From positions 62,001 to 126,000 of the forward strand of contig CAYGSG010000001.1 of NCBI GenBank assembly GCA_964352615.1: DNA of 64,000 nucleotides, in the 5' to 3' direction. The notes under the pieces were generated by a model, which did not search any database, had not been told where the DNA came from, and was given only the letters and a program-made list of their open reading frames with translations. The DNA is from OFTM382 sp964352615. Lineage in GTDB: Bacteria; Planctomycetota; Phycisphaerae; Phycisphaerales; UBA1924. Position 1 is the stretch's first letter, and the number at the start of each line of letters is the position of its first letter. Made by a program: the position numbers and the translations under genes. Shown piece after piece: positions 8,087 to 16,334 of the stretch.

Positions 8087-8713
8087 ATGCACCCGACCCG
8101 CCTGCTCTCTCTCGTCGCCCCCATAGCCGCCTCGGTCGCGCTGACCGCCCTCACCGCCTGCGAGTCGCCGCCCCGCACGAGCGTCGGCGACTCGGGCGGC
8201 CGTATTAATCCTTATGCAACGACCCCGGCCGACCGTGCCTCAAACTCGGCCAGTGCGCCGGCGCTGTGGGAGTTCAGCGATCAGGTTGCAGAATCCCTCG
8301 CCCGGCGGATATCGAGCATCCCCGAGATCAGCCAGTCGGCCACGAGGGTCGTGGTAGAGCTTGGCAACATCTCCAACGGCACGGATACCCCGTCGCAGGA
8401 CTTCGAGCTCATCCAGCGCCGCCTCCGCAGCAACCTGCTGCGCAGCGACATCGTTGCCAATCGCGTGATGTTAGTGGAATCGGTCGACGACATGGAAGCC
8501 GAGTTCCGCCGAATCCAGCCCTCCGGCGGCGACATGAACCCGAGAACCGATCGCTACGACGCCCGCGTAACCTACGTGCTACGCGGTGATTTCCTTGAAT
8601 CCTCCCGGCGCGGCGGCGAGACCAGGCGGTACTTCTTCGAGTTCCGCCTGACCAACCTCCAGACCCGGACGATCGTCTTCAACGACTCGTTCGATCTGGC
8701 CCAGACGCGGTGA
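8087..8713 (+). CDS. LpoB-like lipoprotein (penicillin-binding protein activator family)
   Basis: A 208-aa lipoprotein. The N-terminus is a type II signal sequence with lipobox LTAC (Cys about residue 22) followed by a Ser/Arg/Asn linker. The folded part from about residue 65 has the pattern of the LpoB/YcfM family: a phrase on conserved strands (RVVVELGNISNGT), the mid-domain LIQRRLRSNLL, and a final FEFRLTNLQTRTIVF strand pair. In gammaproteobacteria LpoB is an outer-membrane lipoprotein that activates the peptidoglycan synthase PBP1B. GGAGGA sits six bases before the ATG. It is the first of four lipoprotein genes with overlapping ends. The family call is by pattern; whether it activates a synthase here is unknown. 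Confidence 0.7.
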   Translation: MHPTRLLSLVAPIAASVALTALTACESPPRTSVGDSGGRINPYATTPADRASNSASAPALWEFSDQVAESLARRISSIPEISQSATRVVVELGNISNGTDTPSQDFELIQRRLRSNLLRSDIVANRVMLVESVDDMEAEFRRIQPSGGDMNPRTDRYDARVTYVLRGDFLESSRRGGETRRYFFEFRLTNLQTRTIVFNDSFDLAQTR

Positions 8714-9282
8714 GCATGTCGCGTGCTGCGCTCCCATTTCTTCGACCGATCGCCGTGCTCGGGCTTGGTCTGTGCGCACTGCTCGCGCTGCCTTCATGCG
8801 CGACCACGGGAAGCCGCGAGGCCACCAACGCCCGTTTCAGGATGGCCGACCTCGATCAGGCGGTAGCGGAAGTGCGCGCGAGCCTGGTCGGTTCGCGCTT
8901 CATCCGCGAGACCCCGGCCCAAGGCGAAGTGCTGCTTCGCGCCGAGCCGTTGACCAATCTGTCGCTCGATCGCTTCACCGTGGCCGAGGAGCAGATGGTG
9001 GTGAGCCGGGTGCTCTCTGACACCGGCGTACAAGTCGCGCTGCGCGAAGCCGGCATCCGGCTGCTCGATTCTGAGGTCACGAGACCAGCGGACGCGACGC
9101 ACCGCTTCGAGGCGCATATCCGCTCGATCGCCCGCGAGGGCTCGACGGACCGGCGCGAGAGCGACGCGCGGCGGGATGCGTATTTGTTGGAATACCAGAT
9201 CACCGAGCGGGCCACGTCGGCCATTGTTTGGCAGGCATCGACCGAGGTGGCGCGAGCCGCCCGGGGGCTGGTCATCGATTGA
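8710..9282 (+). CDS. second LpoB-like lipoprotein
   Basis: A 190-aa lipoprotein with lipobox LPSC and the same domain plan as its upstream neighbour: EPLTNLSLDRF early, VLSDTGVQVALREAGIRLL in the middle, and a closing AYLLEYQITERATSAIVW strand pair. It looks like a diverged paralogue of the preceding gene. The GTG at 8710 overlaps the preceding stop by four bases; an ATG at 8716 is an alternative start. It overlaps the next gene by one base, so the four genes are translationally coupled. Two LpoB-like proteins side by side suggests a heteromeric assembly, which is inference. Confidence 0.65.
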   Translation: MSMSRAALPFLRPIAVLGLGLCALLALPSCATTGSREATNARFRMADLDQAVAEVRASLVGSRFIRETPAQGEVLLRAEPLTNLSLDRFTVAEEQMVVSRVLSDTGVQVALREAGIRLLDSEVTRPADATHRFEAHIRSIAREGSTDRRESDARRDAYLLEYQITERATSAIVWQASTEVARAARGLVID

Positions 9283-10865
9283 TGCGCGCACGACTCGCTC
9301 CATCTCGGCTTACGTGGCGCAAGGTCGGTGCGGTGCTGCTGGCGTGCTGCACGCTTGTCGGCTGCCAGAGCGGGTACAGCGCCGACCCCGCCGCCGCGAT
9401 GCTGGCCCGGGGCGACACCAGCCGAGCGCGGGTCGATCTGGCGCTCAGGGCCGATGACCCCAAGGCCGGGCGCGAACGGCTGCTCTACGAGGTGCAGGCG
9501 ATGCACGCAGCCCTGCTCGATGGGCTGCCTGAGTCCGCTTCGCGCCGGGTCGAGTACGTCTACGACACGCTGCGCACGCAGGGGCTCAATGCGAACAACA
9601 GCCCGGACCTGTTCCTCGTCAACGAGCAAGGCGTGCGGTTCTGGAAGGGCGAGCCCTACGAGCAGGCGGTCGCGCTGAGCCTCGTATCGATTGCGGACAT
9701 GATGACCGGCCGATGGGGCAACGCCCGGGCCGCGGCGATCGAATCGCTGCAACGGCTCAATGCGGATGACGACTCGCGCAAGACCGAGTTCTTGCTTGGC
9801 CGGCTGCTGGCGGGCGTGGCAAACCGGCAGATGGGCCGTGCACAAGAAGCCGCCGAGCACTTTGATGCCGCGCGCGCCGCCAGCGACCGGGTCCGCGCCC
9901 TCGCCGACGAACTCGAACGCGGCAGCTACGACGCGCTGCTCGTGATCGCAGCAGGACGCTCGCCCGCAAGGACCGCTGCGGGTGGCGATGGCACGGAGGT
10001 CGTGTTTCGAGACCGTTCGCCGAGCGATGCCAAGGGCCTTCGTGTGAGCGATGCCAAGGGCAGCGCGCTGTGGCCATGGACGACCGACCTCAACGCGATG
10101 GCCCGTGACCATCGGTGGACGGGACTGGATGCGGGCCGACGATCAAAGGCCGCGGCGGGCAACGTACTCACCGCAGGCGGGATTGCAGTCGCCGCGAGCA
10201 GCGATGAATCGGCGGCTCAGATCGCGGGCGCCGGTGCTGCGCTGATCGGGCTGATCGCCAAGTCCAACGCGCGCGCCGACACCCGCTACGACGACCTGCT
10301 GCCCCAGCGGTTCTATCTGGTGCCCATCAAGCTCGGTTTGGAGCCACCGACGTTGCAGATCGAATCGTCGGGTTCGAGGCTCAGGCCTCTGGGTCTGCGG
10401 CCAAGCCAGGACGGGTCGCTAGCTGTGCGCCTCTTGCGCTGGCCGGAAGCCTCCGCGACCGGCTGGGCTGATTCGGGCCGGTTGTTCTACGCCACCGACG
10501 TGACCGGCCCGCTGCAAGCGCCCACGCTTCCCTGGGTCCTCGGCGGTCGGTGCGTGCGCACGCCGACGCGAGCGTTGATGGCTGAGTATTACCGAGCGGG
10601 GCTGCCCGACTCGGTCAGCTACGAGGACCTGATCGAGTTGTACCGCGCCGAGCGCATCGACCTGCTTCAGGGCCGCGATCAGTTTCAATCACGCGGGCAC
10701 CTCCTTGAAGGAGGCAGCACGCTCTACACACCGCAGGGCGGGAGCGTCGGCTTCACTCGACTGTTCGGCCAGCTTCACCCGCCGTACTCCCTAGCAAGCA
10801 CGCAGGGCAGAGCGCTCGGCCTGCTCGTGTCCGTATCGATCACCACCACGGAGGAATCACCATGA
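9282..10865 (+). CDS. large lipoprotein of the COG3014-like type with TPR-like helices
   Basis: A 527-aa lipoprotein: lipobox LVGC (about residue 25), then alpha-helical repeat-like sequence (residues 40-210) resembling TPR units, a Gly/Ala-rich hydrophobic stretch (about 290-330) that could cross or insert in a membrane, and a beta-rich C-terminus. The ATG overlaps the preceding stop codon (TGATG). Position between LpoB-like and YcfL-like genes fits the uncharacterised lipoprotein that accompanies LpoB homologues in some genomes. I assign the type from context and pattern, not from a diagnostic motif. A role in outer-membrane-linked peptidoglycan synthesis is plausible but unproven. Confidence 0.6.
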   Translation: MRARLAPSRLTWRKVGAVLLACCTLVGCQSGYSADPAAAMLARGDTSRARVDLALRADDPKAGRERLLYEVQAMHAALLDGLPESASRRVEYVYDTLRTQGLNANNSPDLFLVNEQGVRFWKGEPYEQAVALSLVSIADMMTGRWGNARAAAIESLQRLNADDDSRKTEFLLGRLLAGVANRQMGRAQEAAEHFDAARAASDRVRALADELERGSYDALLVIAAGRSPARTAAGGDGTEVVFRDRSPSDAKGLRVSDAKGSALWPWTTDLNAMARDHRWTGLDAGRRSKAAAGNVLTAGGIAVAASSDESAAQIAGAGAALIGLIAKSNARADTRYDDLLPQRFYLVPIKLGLEPPTLQIESSGSRLRPLGLRPSQDGSLAVRLLRWPEASATGWADSGRLFYATDVTGPLQAPTLPWVLGGRCVRTPTRALMAEYYRAGLPDSVSYEDLIELYRAERIDLLQGRDQFQSRGHLLEGGSTLYTPQGGSVGFTRLFGQLHPPYSLASTQGRALGLLVSVSITTTEESP

Positions 10866-11281
10866 CCATTGCTCGCGTTACCGCCATCATCGCCGCTGTC
10901 GGCGTTCTTGCCCTCACTGGCTGCAACAAGGACACGACGCGCGCGCCCGCAAGCCCCGGCCCCGATCCACTGGTGACGGGCGCGTATCCGCAGATCACGA
11001 TGGCTGGCGGGCTCGTTGGCCTGCTCGTGCAGGGCAGGCCGATCGTTGAATCAGCCACCACCAGCACCCCGCTCCGCGTGACGGTCCCGATCCGTTCCGT
11101 GCAAGACGGCCCGACGCGCGTGCAGTACCAGTTTACCTGGCTCGATTCCAGCGGCAGGCCGGTTGGGCAGTCGGGCTGGAAGTATGAACTTGTGCCGCCG
11201 CGTATGGAGCGGTTCTTCGAGTCCAACGCTCTGTCCACCACCGCCGTGGACTGGCAGCTCGAGATCAAGGTTGCTTCGTAG
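10862..11281 (+). CDS. YcfL-like lipoprotein (DUF1425 family)
   Basis: A 139-aa lipoprotein with lipobox LTGC. The rest matches the YcfL/DUF1425 pattern: a predicted beta-sandwich with VTVPIRSVQDGPTRVQYQF and WLDSSGRPV, the latter typical of the family (YRFEWYD.. type). In Escherichia coli ycfL lies directly upstream of lpoB; here it closes the four-gene lipoprotein unit. Its ATG overlaps the preceding stop by four bases (ATGA), with GGAGG upstream. The gene converges on the gene ending at 11294. The molecular function of YcfL is not established. Confidence 0.7.
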   Translation: MTIARVTAIIAAVGVLALTGCNKDTTRAPASPGPDPLVTGAYPQITMAGGLVGLLVQGRPIVESATTSTPLRVTVPIRSVQDGPTRVQYQFTWLDSSGRPVGQSGWKYELVPPRMERFFESNALSTTAVDWQLEIKVAS

Positions 11282-11293
11282 CGATGCGAGTCA

Positions 11294-12223
11294 TCAACGC
11301 GCGGTGAGCGCCTCATCGCAGTTGTTGAAGGCAGCTGCGATGAACGCACACACCCACTCGTGCTGTGCGTGCTGATCCTCTATCCCCTCCAAGGCGTCGA
11401 TGCCGAGAATCGCCATCGGGAGTTGCCCCTCTTGTTGATGCCAACTTCCGAATGGCAGCGGCAGCATGGATTCTGCGCCATCGGCCGCCGGCCGCTTCTG
11501 CCATGGCGCGACATACCAGTAGCCGCACGCACTGCGTGCATCAGGCGGGTTCAGCCCAACATCGATGGTGCTGTTCGCAGAGCCGTCCTCGTCTTGGGCA
11601 AGCACAAACAGCCTCGCAAGATTGAAGCGGCGAGGCCAGCAGAGCGCCTCGGACCCGACCATCAAAGGGTCGCGGTCAGGTTCAGCTATCGCGGCGAGCA
11701 GGTTCGCGGTGTTGCTGTAAAGCCGAACGACTTCGATGAGCGCCAGTTGGTTGGGCTCGGTGAATGGCTCCCCCCGGGCCACCGGATGATCGGGCAAGTT
11801 GGGAGCCGGCTCGGTGGCCTGACGGATCGGGATGTCGAACAGGTTCATCGTTGTCGTGAGCACCCAGCCGTGCGCCTGCTCGACGGTGCTTCCCGCAAGC
11901 GGCCGTTCGGCGTAGAGATCGCCGTTGGCGTTGATCAGAAACAGCGTCATGTCGAAAAACCGAAGCGCCGACCGCACCACACCCCTCGGCGTTTCGATGA
12001 GCCGGCCGCGCAGGTAGCCATCGGTAATCGCTCGCCCGTTGACCCACTCGAAAGCGGTGTGGCTGTCGTCAGCCTCAGGGATCGCAAACGCCTTGGCGAG
12101 TTCGGCGGCGGGCTGGGCGGCGTAGTGGGCCTGCTGCCAGGCATCGTTGAGCGACGAGGTCTCGTGGCCCGCAAGCTCCCACCAGTTCGATCGCCCCACG
12201 AGTTCAGCCAGTCTGATGCGCAC
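11294..12223 (-). CDS. hypothetical protein downstream of queC
   Basis: A 309-aa soluble protein that I cannot assign. It has no signal peptide. Recognisable points are an early WW pair (RSNWWELAGHE), a central block RSALRFFDMTLFLINANGDLYAERP, and many aromatic residues. I choose the GTG at 12223 because GAGGAGG stands about eight bases before it; the start overlaps the end of queC by 20 bases, which suggests translational coupling. Transcription continues from queE and queC, so a link to deazapurine metabolism is possible, but nothing in the protein itself indicates one. Confidence 0.65.
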   Translation of the reverse strand: MRIRLAELVGRSNWWELAGHETSSLNDAWQQAHYAAQPAAELAKAFAIPEADDSHTAFEWVNGRAITDGYLRGRLIETPRGVVRSALRFFDMTLFLINANGDLYAERPLAGSTVEQAHGWVLTTTMNLFDIPIRQATEPAPNLPDHPVARGEPFTEPNQLALIEVVRLYSNTANLLAAIAEPDRDPLMVGSEALCWPRRFNLARLFVLAQDEDGSANSTIDVGLNPPDARSACGYWYVAPWQKRPAADGAESMLPLPFGSWHQQEGQLPMAILGIDALEGIEDQHAQHEWVCAFIAAAFNNCDEALTAR

Positions 12224-12989
12224 CGCCGGGCCTCCTCTTGTCCTGCGCCGGATCTCGAACACCCGCCTGTTTGAAGCCGCGCGCGCGGAGCACACACGCT
12301 TCGCACTCGTTGCAGGGCTCGCCCGCAGGCGTTGGATCGTAACACGACACGGTCAACTCAACGGGCACGCCGAGCCGCCCTGCAAGCTTCACGATCTCGG
12401 CCTTGCTCATTCCAGCCAGCGGTGTGTGGATGGTCAGCGGTCGGTCGCGGCCGCTCTCGACGCCGATGCGTGTTGCGAGCCCCGCAGCCTTGGCGTACGC
12501 ATCGATGAACTCGGGCCGGCAGTCCGGGTAGCCCGAGTAGTCCACCGCGTTGACCCCAATAAACACGTCGAGCGCTCCGCGCACCTCCGCCAGCGCCACC
12601 GCAACAGAGAGGAACATCAGGTTCCGAGCGGGCACGTATGTGATCGGGATTGAATCGCCAAACTCGGCTCCCGAACGCTCACCCGGCTTGGGCACGTCGA
12701 TGTCAGCGGTCAGCGCGCTGCCGCCGAACATTCGGAGGTCGAGCGGGAACACCGTGTGGGACTCAACCGCGATCGCATCGGCAATGGCGATGGCCCGCTC
12801 GAGTTCGATGCGGTGACGCTGACCGTAGTCAAACGTGATTGCGTGGGGCGTAAACCCCTGCTCGCGCGCGAATGCCAGCGCGGTCGCGCTATCGAGCCCG
12901 CCGGACAGCAGCACCACCGCAGCCCGGCTCAACTCCAGTCTCCGCTTTTGTCTTGCTCGGTCGGTGGCATCGATCGCATCGTATGGCAC
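12204..12989 (-). CDS. queC: 7-cyano-7-deazaguanine synthase
   Basis: Converts 7-carboxy-7-deazaguanine to preQ0 using ATP and ammonia, an intermediate step towards queuosine in tRNA. PP-loop motif SGGLDS at residues 29-34. The C-terminal zinc ligands are all present: a Cys before YDPTPAGEP, then CNECEAC. The middle contains FDYGQRHRIELERA and PARNLMFLSVAVALAE, both family-typical. Length 261 aa is normal allowing for a short N-terminal extension. The start is GTG, three bases after the queE stop, so queE and queC are co-transcribed. queD, queF and tgt are not in the window. Confidence 0.93.
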   Translation of the reverse strand: MPYDAIDATDRARQKRRLELSRAAVVLLSGGLDSATALAFAREQGFTPHAITFDYGQRHRIELERAIAIADAIAVESHTVFPLDLRMFGGSALTADIDVPKPGERSGAEFGDSIPITYVPARNLMFLSVAVALAEVRGALDVFIGVNAVDYSGYPDCRPEFIDAYAKAAGLATRIGVESGRDRPLTIHTPLAGMSKAEIVKLAGRLGVPVELTVSCYDPTPAGEPCNECEACVLRARGFKQAGVRDPAQDKRRPGGAHQTG

Positions 12990-12992
12990 CGT

Positions 12993-13739
12993 CTATGTGC
13001 CGCGCGTGTGGCCGAACAGCTCGATGTGCAGCCTGTGCGCGTAGCGGAATCCCCGCTGGCGGCACGCCTCCACCACCCACGAGACCGACGCCGGGTCTGG
13101 AACCGAAGTCCCCTCGGGCATGAGCAGCACATCGGCAGGGTCCACCGGCCCCACGCTCGCGAGCAGCGCCTCGATCTCAATCAAGTCAGACGGGCTCGTC
13201 ACGACGAACTTGAGCTGAACCGTTCGGCCCATTTGGCTCGCTCGCCGAAGCAGCCGTCGCATCGGTGTAAGTTGAGCACGAACTGACTCATGCCGGCTCT
13301 CCCAAACGCGTTTTGGGTCCCGCGCATCGTCAACAGGAGTCGAATTCGAAAGCTTGGGCGACAGGCTCAGCAGGTCTATGGGCCAGTCGCGGTCGATGGT
13401 GCCAGCGGTCTCGATGGTCACATGCAAACCAAGGCCCCGCAAGCGCTGGGCCAGGCTACCGATGCCCTCGAACAGCATCGGCTCGCCGCCCGTGAGAACA
13501 ACGTGTCTTTCGCCCGTGGAACGGACCCAATTCACAATCTCGCCGACGCTCATCGGTTCGCCCTTGGCCTCCCAGCTCGAGTCGGGCGTATCACACCACA
13601 CACACCGCATGTTGCAGCCAGCCACGCGGACAAACGCGCTGGACACGCCCGTCAGCTTGCCCTCGCCTTGAAGCGAGACAAACACCTCGTTAATGGGAAG
13701 CGTGGTAGCGTCGGCAGGCTTTGCGGGAGTTGGCGTCAC
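12993..13739 (-). CDS. queE: 7-carboxy-7-deazaguanine synthase
   Basis: Radical SAM enzyme that contracts 6-carboxytetrahydropterin to 7-carboxy-7-deazaguanine, the step before QueC. The cluster-binding CxxxCxxC is CNMRCVWC (Cys42, 46, 49), preceded by the substrate-binding FVSLQGEG and followed by LTGGEPM. Length 248 aa fits the family. It is the upstream member of the queE-queC pair, four bases apart. Both products act in the cytoplasm. Confidence 0.93.
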   Translation of the reverse strand: MTPTPAKPADATTLPINEVFVSLQGEGKLTGVSSAFVRVAGCNMRCVWCDTPDSSWEAKGEPMSVGEIVNWVRSTGERHVVLTGGEPMLFEGIGSLAQRLRGLGLHVTIETAGTIDRDWPIDLLSLSPKLSNSTPVDDARDPKRVWESRHESVRAQLTPMRRLLRRASQMGRTVQLKFVVTSPSDLIEIEALLASVGPVDPADVLLMPEGTSVPDPASVSWVVEACRQRGFRYAHRLHIELFGHTRGT

Positions 13740-13763
13740 GACAGCAATCGTAGCTCACACCGG

Positions 13764-15218
13764 CTACGCCGCCTTGCGTTCGCGCATTCGAGCGATCGAG
13801 GACAACGGCATCTCGGAGCCGCTCTGGTCACGAACGATCAGGCCTCGCTTCTCGTGGTGAAGGATCGACACCGGCCCTTTGAGCCCGCAGTCGATGTCAG
13901 CAATCACGTCGCCGACCACGACCCTCGTGCCCGGATAAATCACGCGTTTGACCCGAAGCTCGACCTTCCGCAGCCTCGCGAACCCAGCGCGAAGGTTGAG
14001 CAGCAATTCCCGCATCCGGGTGGCTCGACCGGAGAGGCCTAACTCGATGGCGCTGAGTCCGGTGAGCCGTTCCTTTGCATGGGCACTCAGGCTCGCGGTG
14101 CCCTTGCGGAGTTCGGCGATCTCGTCGGCCACCGGTTCGAGCTTTGTTTCGAGCGCCGCCAACTCAGCAGAAGCCCGTCGGATCTGGTGCTCCATCGCGG
14201 GGCTCGAAGCGAGATGGATCTCCGTCGCGATGCCGCCGTCGGACCCGAGCGTCGCCAGATGCACGGCGCCAAGCACATGCGTCACGCCGCCCACCAAGTC
14301 ACCCGAAGGGATGAACAGCGACCCGCCGACCATTGTGTCGCAGTTGACCAGTTCGCGATGGACTCTCAGGTCTCGTCCCACACGGACTATGGCCTGACGC
14401 ATGTACCGCGCCTGCGCGTGGCGGCCGACCTTCAGCGTCGCTTTGTCGTGTCCTGTTACGCCGCTAGAGACAAACAAATCGCGGCCAACCTGCACCTGAG
14501 CGGCTTCGATCACCTCCGAAACGTGCAAATCATCCCTGACCATCACCTTGAAGTTGTCACGGATGCCCCCGCGAACGGTCACCTTGCCGTCGAAATCGAT
14601 GTTGCCAGTGCCGAAGTCCACGCTCCCGTGGATGTCTAACTCCTGGGATATCCGAAGGGTGTGCGACTCGTACTCGATCGACCCCGCGACCTGAGCGGTC
14701 ACCTCGCCATCCTCGCAGACCATGAACGATTCTTCAATTTTAATCGGTGCGGGCAGTCCGTCCAAGGCCGGCACAACAAGCCCCAACAGATTCACGCCAT
14801 CAATGCCGGGTCCGGGCGGATGAATACGGCCGACCACTTCGCCCGGTTCTACACAGACGAATCGGGACTGGTTGTAGAAGTCAATAGCTTGATGCTCAAC
14901 CACCGGCTTGTCACGCAATGCCGGATCGAACTCCACAGCCCACTCAAACCAGCCAGCGTCGCCTTGGATGGGCCGCGTGGCCTCTAGCGTGACACGACAG
15001 GTGCGTTCTGGACTCTCTCCGTACCGCGAGATGCAGTCTGCGACATTCTCGCGGATCTCTGCCGTGAGCACGATCCCGATCTCCGTAAGCACAGAGAGGC
15101 ATAGCTCGCAAGATTGCTCATCGGGTTCAAACCCAGGATCGATTGATAGCACGCACGTGACCGCCTGCTCATCGAGGCTGGCCGACACGTGCTTGAGTTG
15201 TTCGTCAGTCTTGGACAT
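13764..15218 (-). CDS. FapA/DUF342 family protein
   Basis: A 484-aa protein of the FapA (DUF342) type. Family features are the early GRIHPPGPGIDGVNLLG-like segment (residues about 130-150) and the central right-handed beta-helix made of short strands such as IDFDGKVTVRGGI and VQVGRDLFVSSGVTGH. A coiled coil follows (about 350-420), then a short C-terminal strand region. In other bacteria such proteins occur with chemotaxis, flagellar or cell-surface regulation genes; the exact role is unknown. It lies 38 bases after cheY, in the same direction as cheB, cheX and cheY, so a functional link with that signalling set is likely. Confidence 0.85.
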   Translation of the reverse strand: MSKTDEQLKHVSASLDEQAVTCVLSIDPGFEPDEQSCELCLSVLTEIGIVLTAEIRENVADCISRYGESPERTCRVTLEATRPIQGDAGWFEWAVEFDPALRDKPVVEHQAIDFYNQSRFVCVEPGEVVGRIHPPGPGIDGVNLLGLVVPALDGLPAPIKIEESFMVCEDGEVTAQVAGSIEYESHTLRISQELDIHGSVDFGTGNIDFDGKVTVRGGIRDNFKVMVRDDLHVSEVIEAAQVQVGRDLFVSSGVTGHDKATLKVGRHAQARYMRQAIVRVGRDLRVHRELVNCDTMVGGSLFIPSGDLVGGVTHVLGAVHLATLGSDGGIATEIHLASSPAMEHQIRRASAELAALETKLEPVADEIAELRKGTASLSAHAKERLTGLSAIELGLSGRATRMRELLLNLRAGFARLRKVELRVKRVIYPGTRVVVGDVIADIDCGLKGPVSILHHEKRGLIVRDQSGSEMPLSSIARMRERKAA

Positions 15219-15256
15219 GGCTCACGGCGCAGATCTGACAACCGCCCCCGATGGTG

Positions 15257-15622
15257 CTAGGCGGCTGCCTTCCGAGTCTCCTGAATACGGGAACTGAGAT
15301 CGTCAGGCGTGAACGGCTTGACGACGTAGTTGTTGGCACCAGCCTTGATCGCCTGATCAGCCCGGGCCTTATCCGCCTCGGTGGTGACCATAATGACAAT
15401 GGTCTCCTTGTTGAGCTTGCGGAACTCCTTTAGGAACGTCAATCCGTCCATGTTGGGCATGTTCCAGTCAAGGAGTATCAACTCAGGCGCAGCGGCGGCA
15501 ACTTTGCTCAGCGCATCCTGACCATCGCACGCCTCGATCACATCCGAGTACCCGATGCTCTTGAGAATGTTTTTTTCGACGTTGCGCATGGTTCGCGAAT
15601 CATCAACAAGCATGACCTTCAC
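15257..15622 (-). CDS. cheY: CheY-like response regulator
   Basis: Single receiver domain of 121 aa with no output domain. Phosphoacceptor Asp52 (LILLDWNMP), acidic pair Asp7-Asp8, the Thr at about residue 80-81 (MVTTEAD) and Lys102 (VVKPF) are all present. It is CheY-like in size and in the way it is paired with a CheX-type phosphatase eleven bases upstream, which would dephosphorylate it. No histidine kinase CheA lies in the window, so the kinase must come from elsewhere. Output to a flagellar motor is not shown by the sequence. Confidence 0.9.
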   Translation of the reverse strand: MKVMLVDDSRTMRNVEKNILKSIGYSDVIEACDGQDALSKVAAAAPELILLDWNMPNMDGLTFLKEFRKLNKETIVIMVTTEADKARADQAIKAGANNYVVKPFTPDDLSSRIQETRKAAA

Positions 15623-15633
15623 AGCCGTTCTCC

Positions 15634-16134
15634 TTAGGCTGACTGCGCGATTGCGTTACCCGCATCAGCGGCCACGTCGGCCTTGAGCGATACCTCGATG
15701 ATGAAACGGCCGTACTCGCACTCCGCAGGGATTTGCACCACCGGCATGTCCTTCGACTGTCTCACGCGGTGAGATGCGCCCATGATGACAGAAGGACACG
15801 AGATCGAAACCCTCTTGCCCTCGAAGCCGATCTTCGCGTTGCCCGCGATCTGGTTGGCCAGATCGCCTACTGCGCTAACAAACTCGTCGCTCTCAGCGAT
15901 TACTTCCTTTCCGAGGAGCCGCGAGACTGTTCGCTGAGCCACGTCGGTTGGGAAGGCCAGCACCAACGAGCCCCTGTACTCGCCCGAGAACCCGATGATC
16001 GCCGACACGTCGTGCGCGGCGAGCGGGTCGGGCGAGAGTTCGGCCTTGCCGAGGTTCACCTGGAGGTCCAGCATCGTCGAGAACACATGCTTAACGGCCT
16101 TCATAGCAGGGGGTATGTACGAAGTGTCCATCAT
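15634..16134 (-). CDS. cheX: CheX-family phosphatase
   Basis: A 166-aa protein of the CheC/CheX/FliY family that dephosphorylates CheY-P. The diagnostic helix is EFVSAVGDLANQIAGNAK, which carries the conserved Glu and Asn of the active site; only one such helix is present, as in CheX. Two adjacent ATG codons occur at 16134 and 16131, and GAAAGAG precedes the first. It sits directly before cheY and about 200 bases after cheB. Family assignment is good; the choice of CheX over CheC rests on the single active-site helix. Confidence 0.85.
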   Translation of the reverse strand: MMDTSYIPPAMKAVKHVFSTMLDLQVNLGKAELSPDPLAAHDVSAIIGFSGEYRGSLVLAFPTDVAQRTVSRLLGKEVIAESDEFVSAVGDLANQIAGNAKIGFEGKRVSISCPSVIMGASHRVRQSKDMPVVQIPAECEYGRFIIEVSLKADVAADAGNAIAQSA

Positions 16135-16334
16135 CGCTCTTTCATCGTGCTTGGATCGTCTGCTTCCATCGCACCGTCCGTCACGCCACTGGGTCATCGG
16201 CCCCGGGGCGATGGCTCTTGAAGCGGCCTAACAGAATCCTCGAAGTTCCCCACTCACCTGCTGGCACACGCGCAAGGCCCACACGAAGGTATCAAACGGG
16301 CAGCGATTCACGCGATGTTGTGGCTCGTGGCCGA

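Noticed and set aside
8856..10112. Minus-strand frame of 418 codons across the lipoprotein genes
   Set aside because: Shadow of two overlapping lipoprotein genes that have lipoboxes, ribosome sites and coupled ends; the antisense product is low-complexity in His and Arg.
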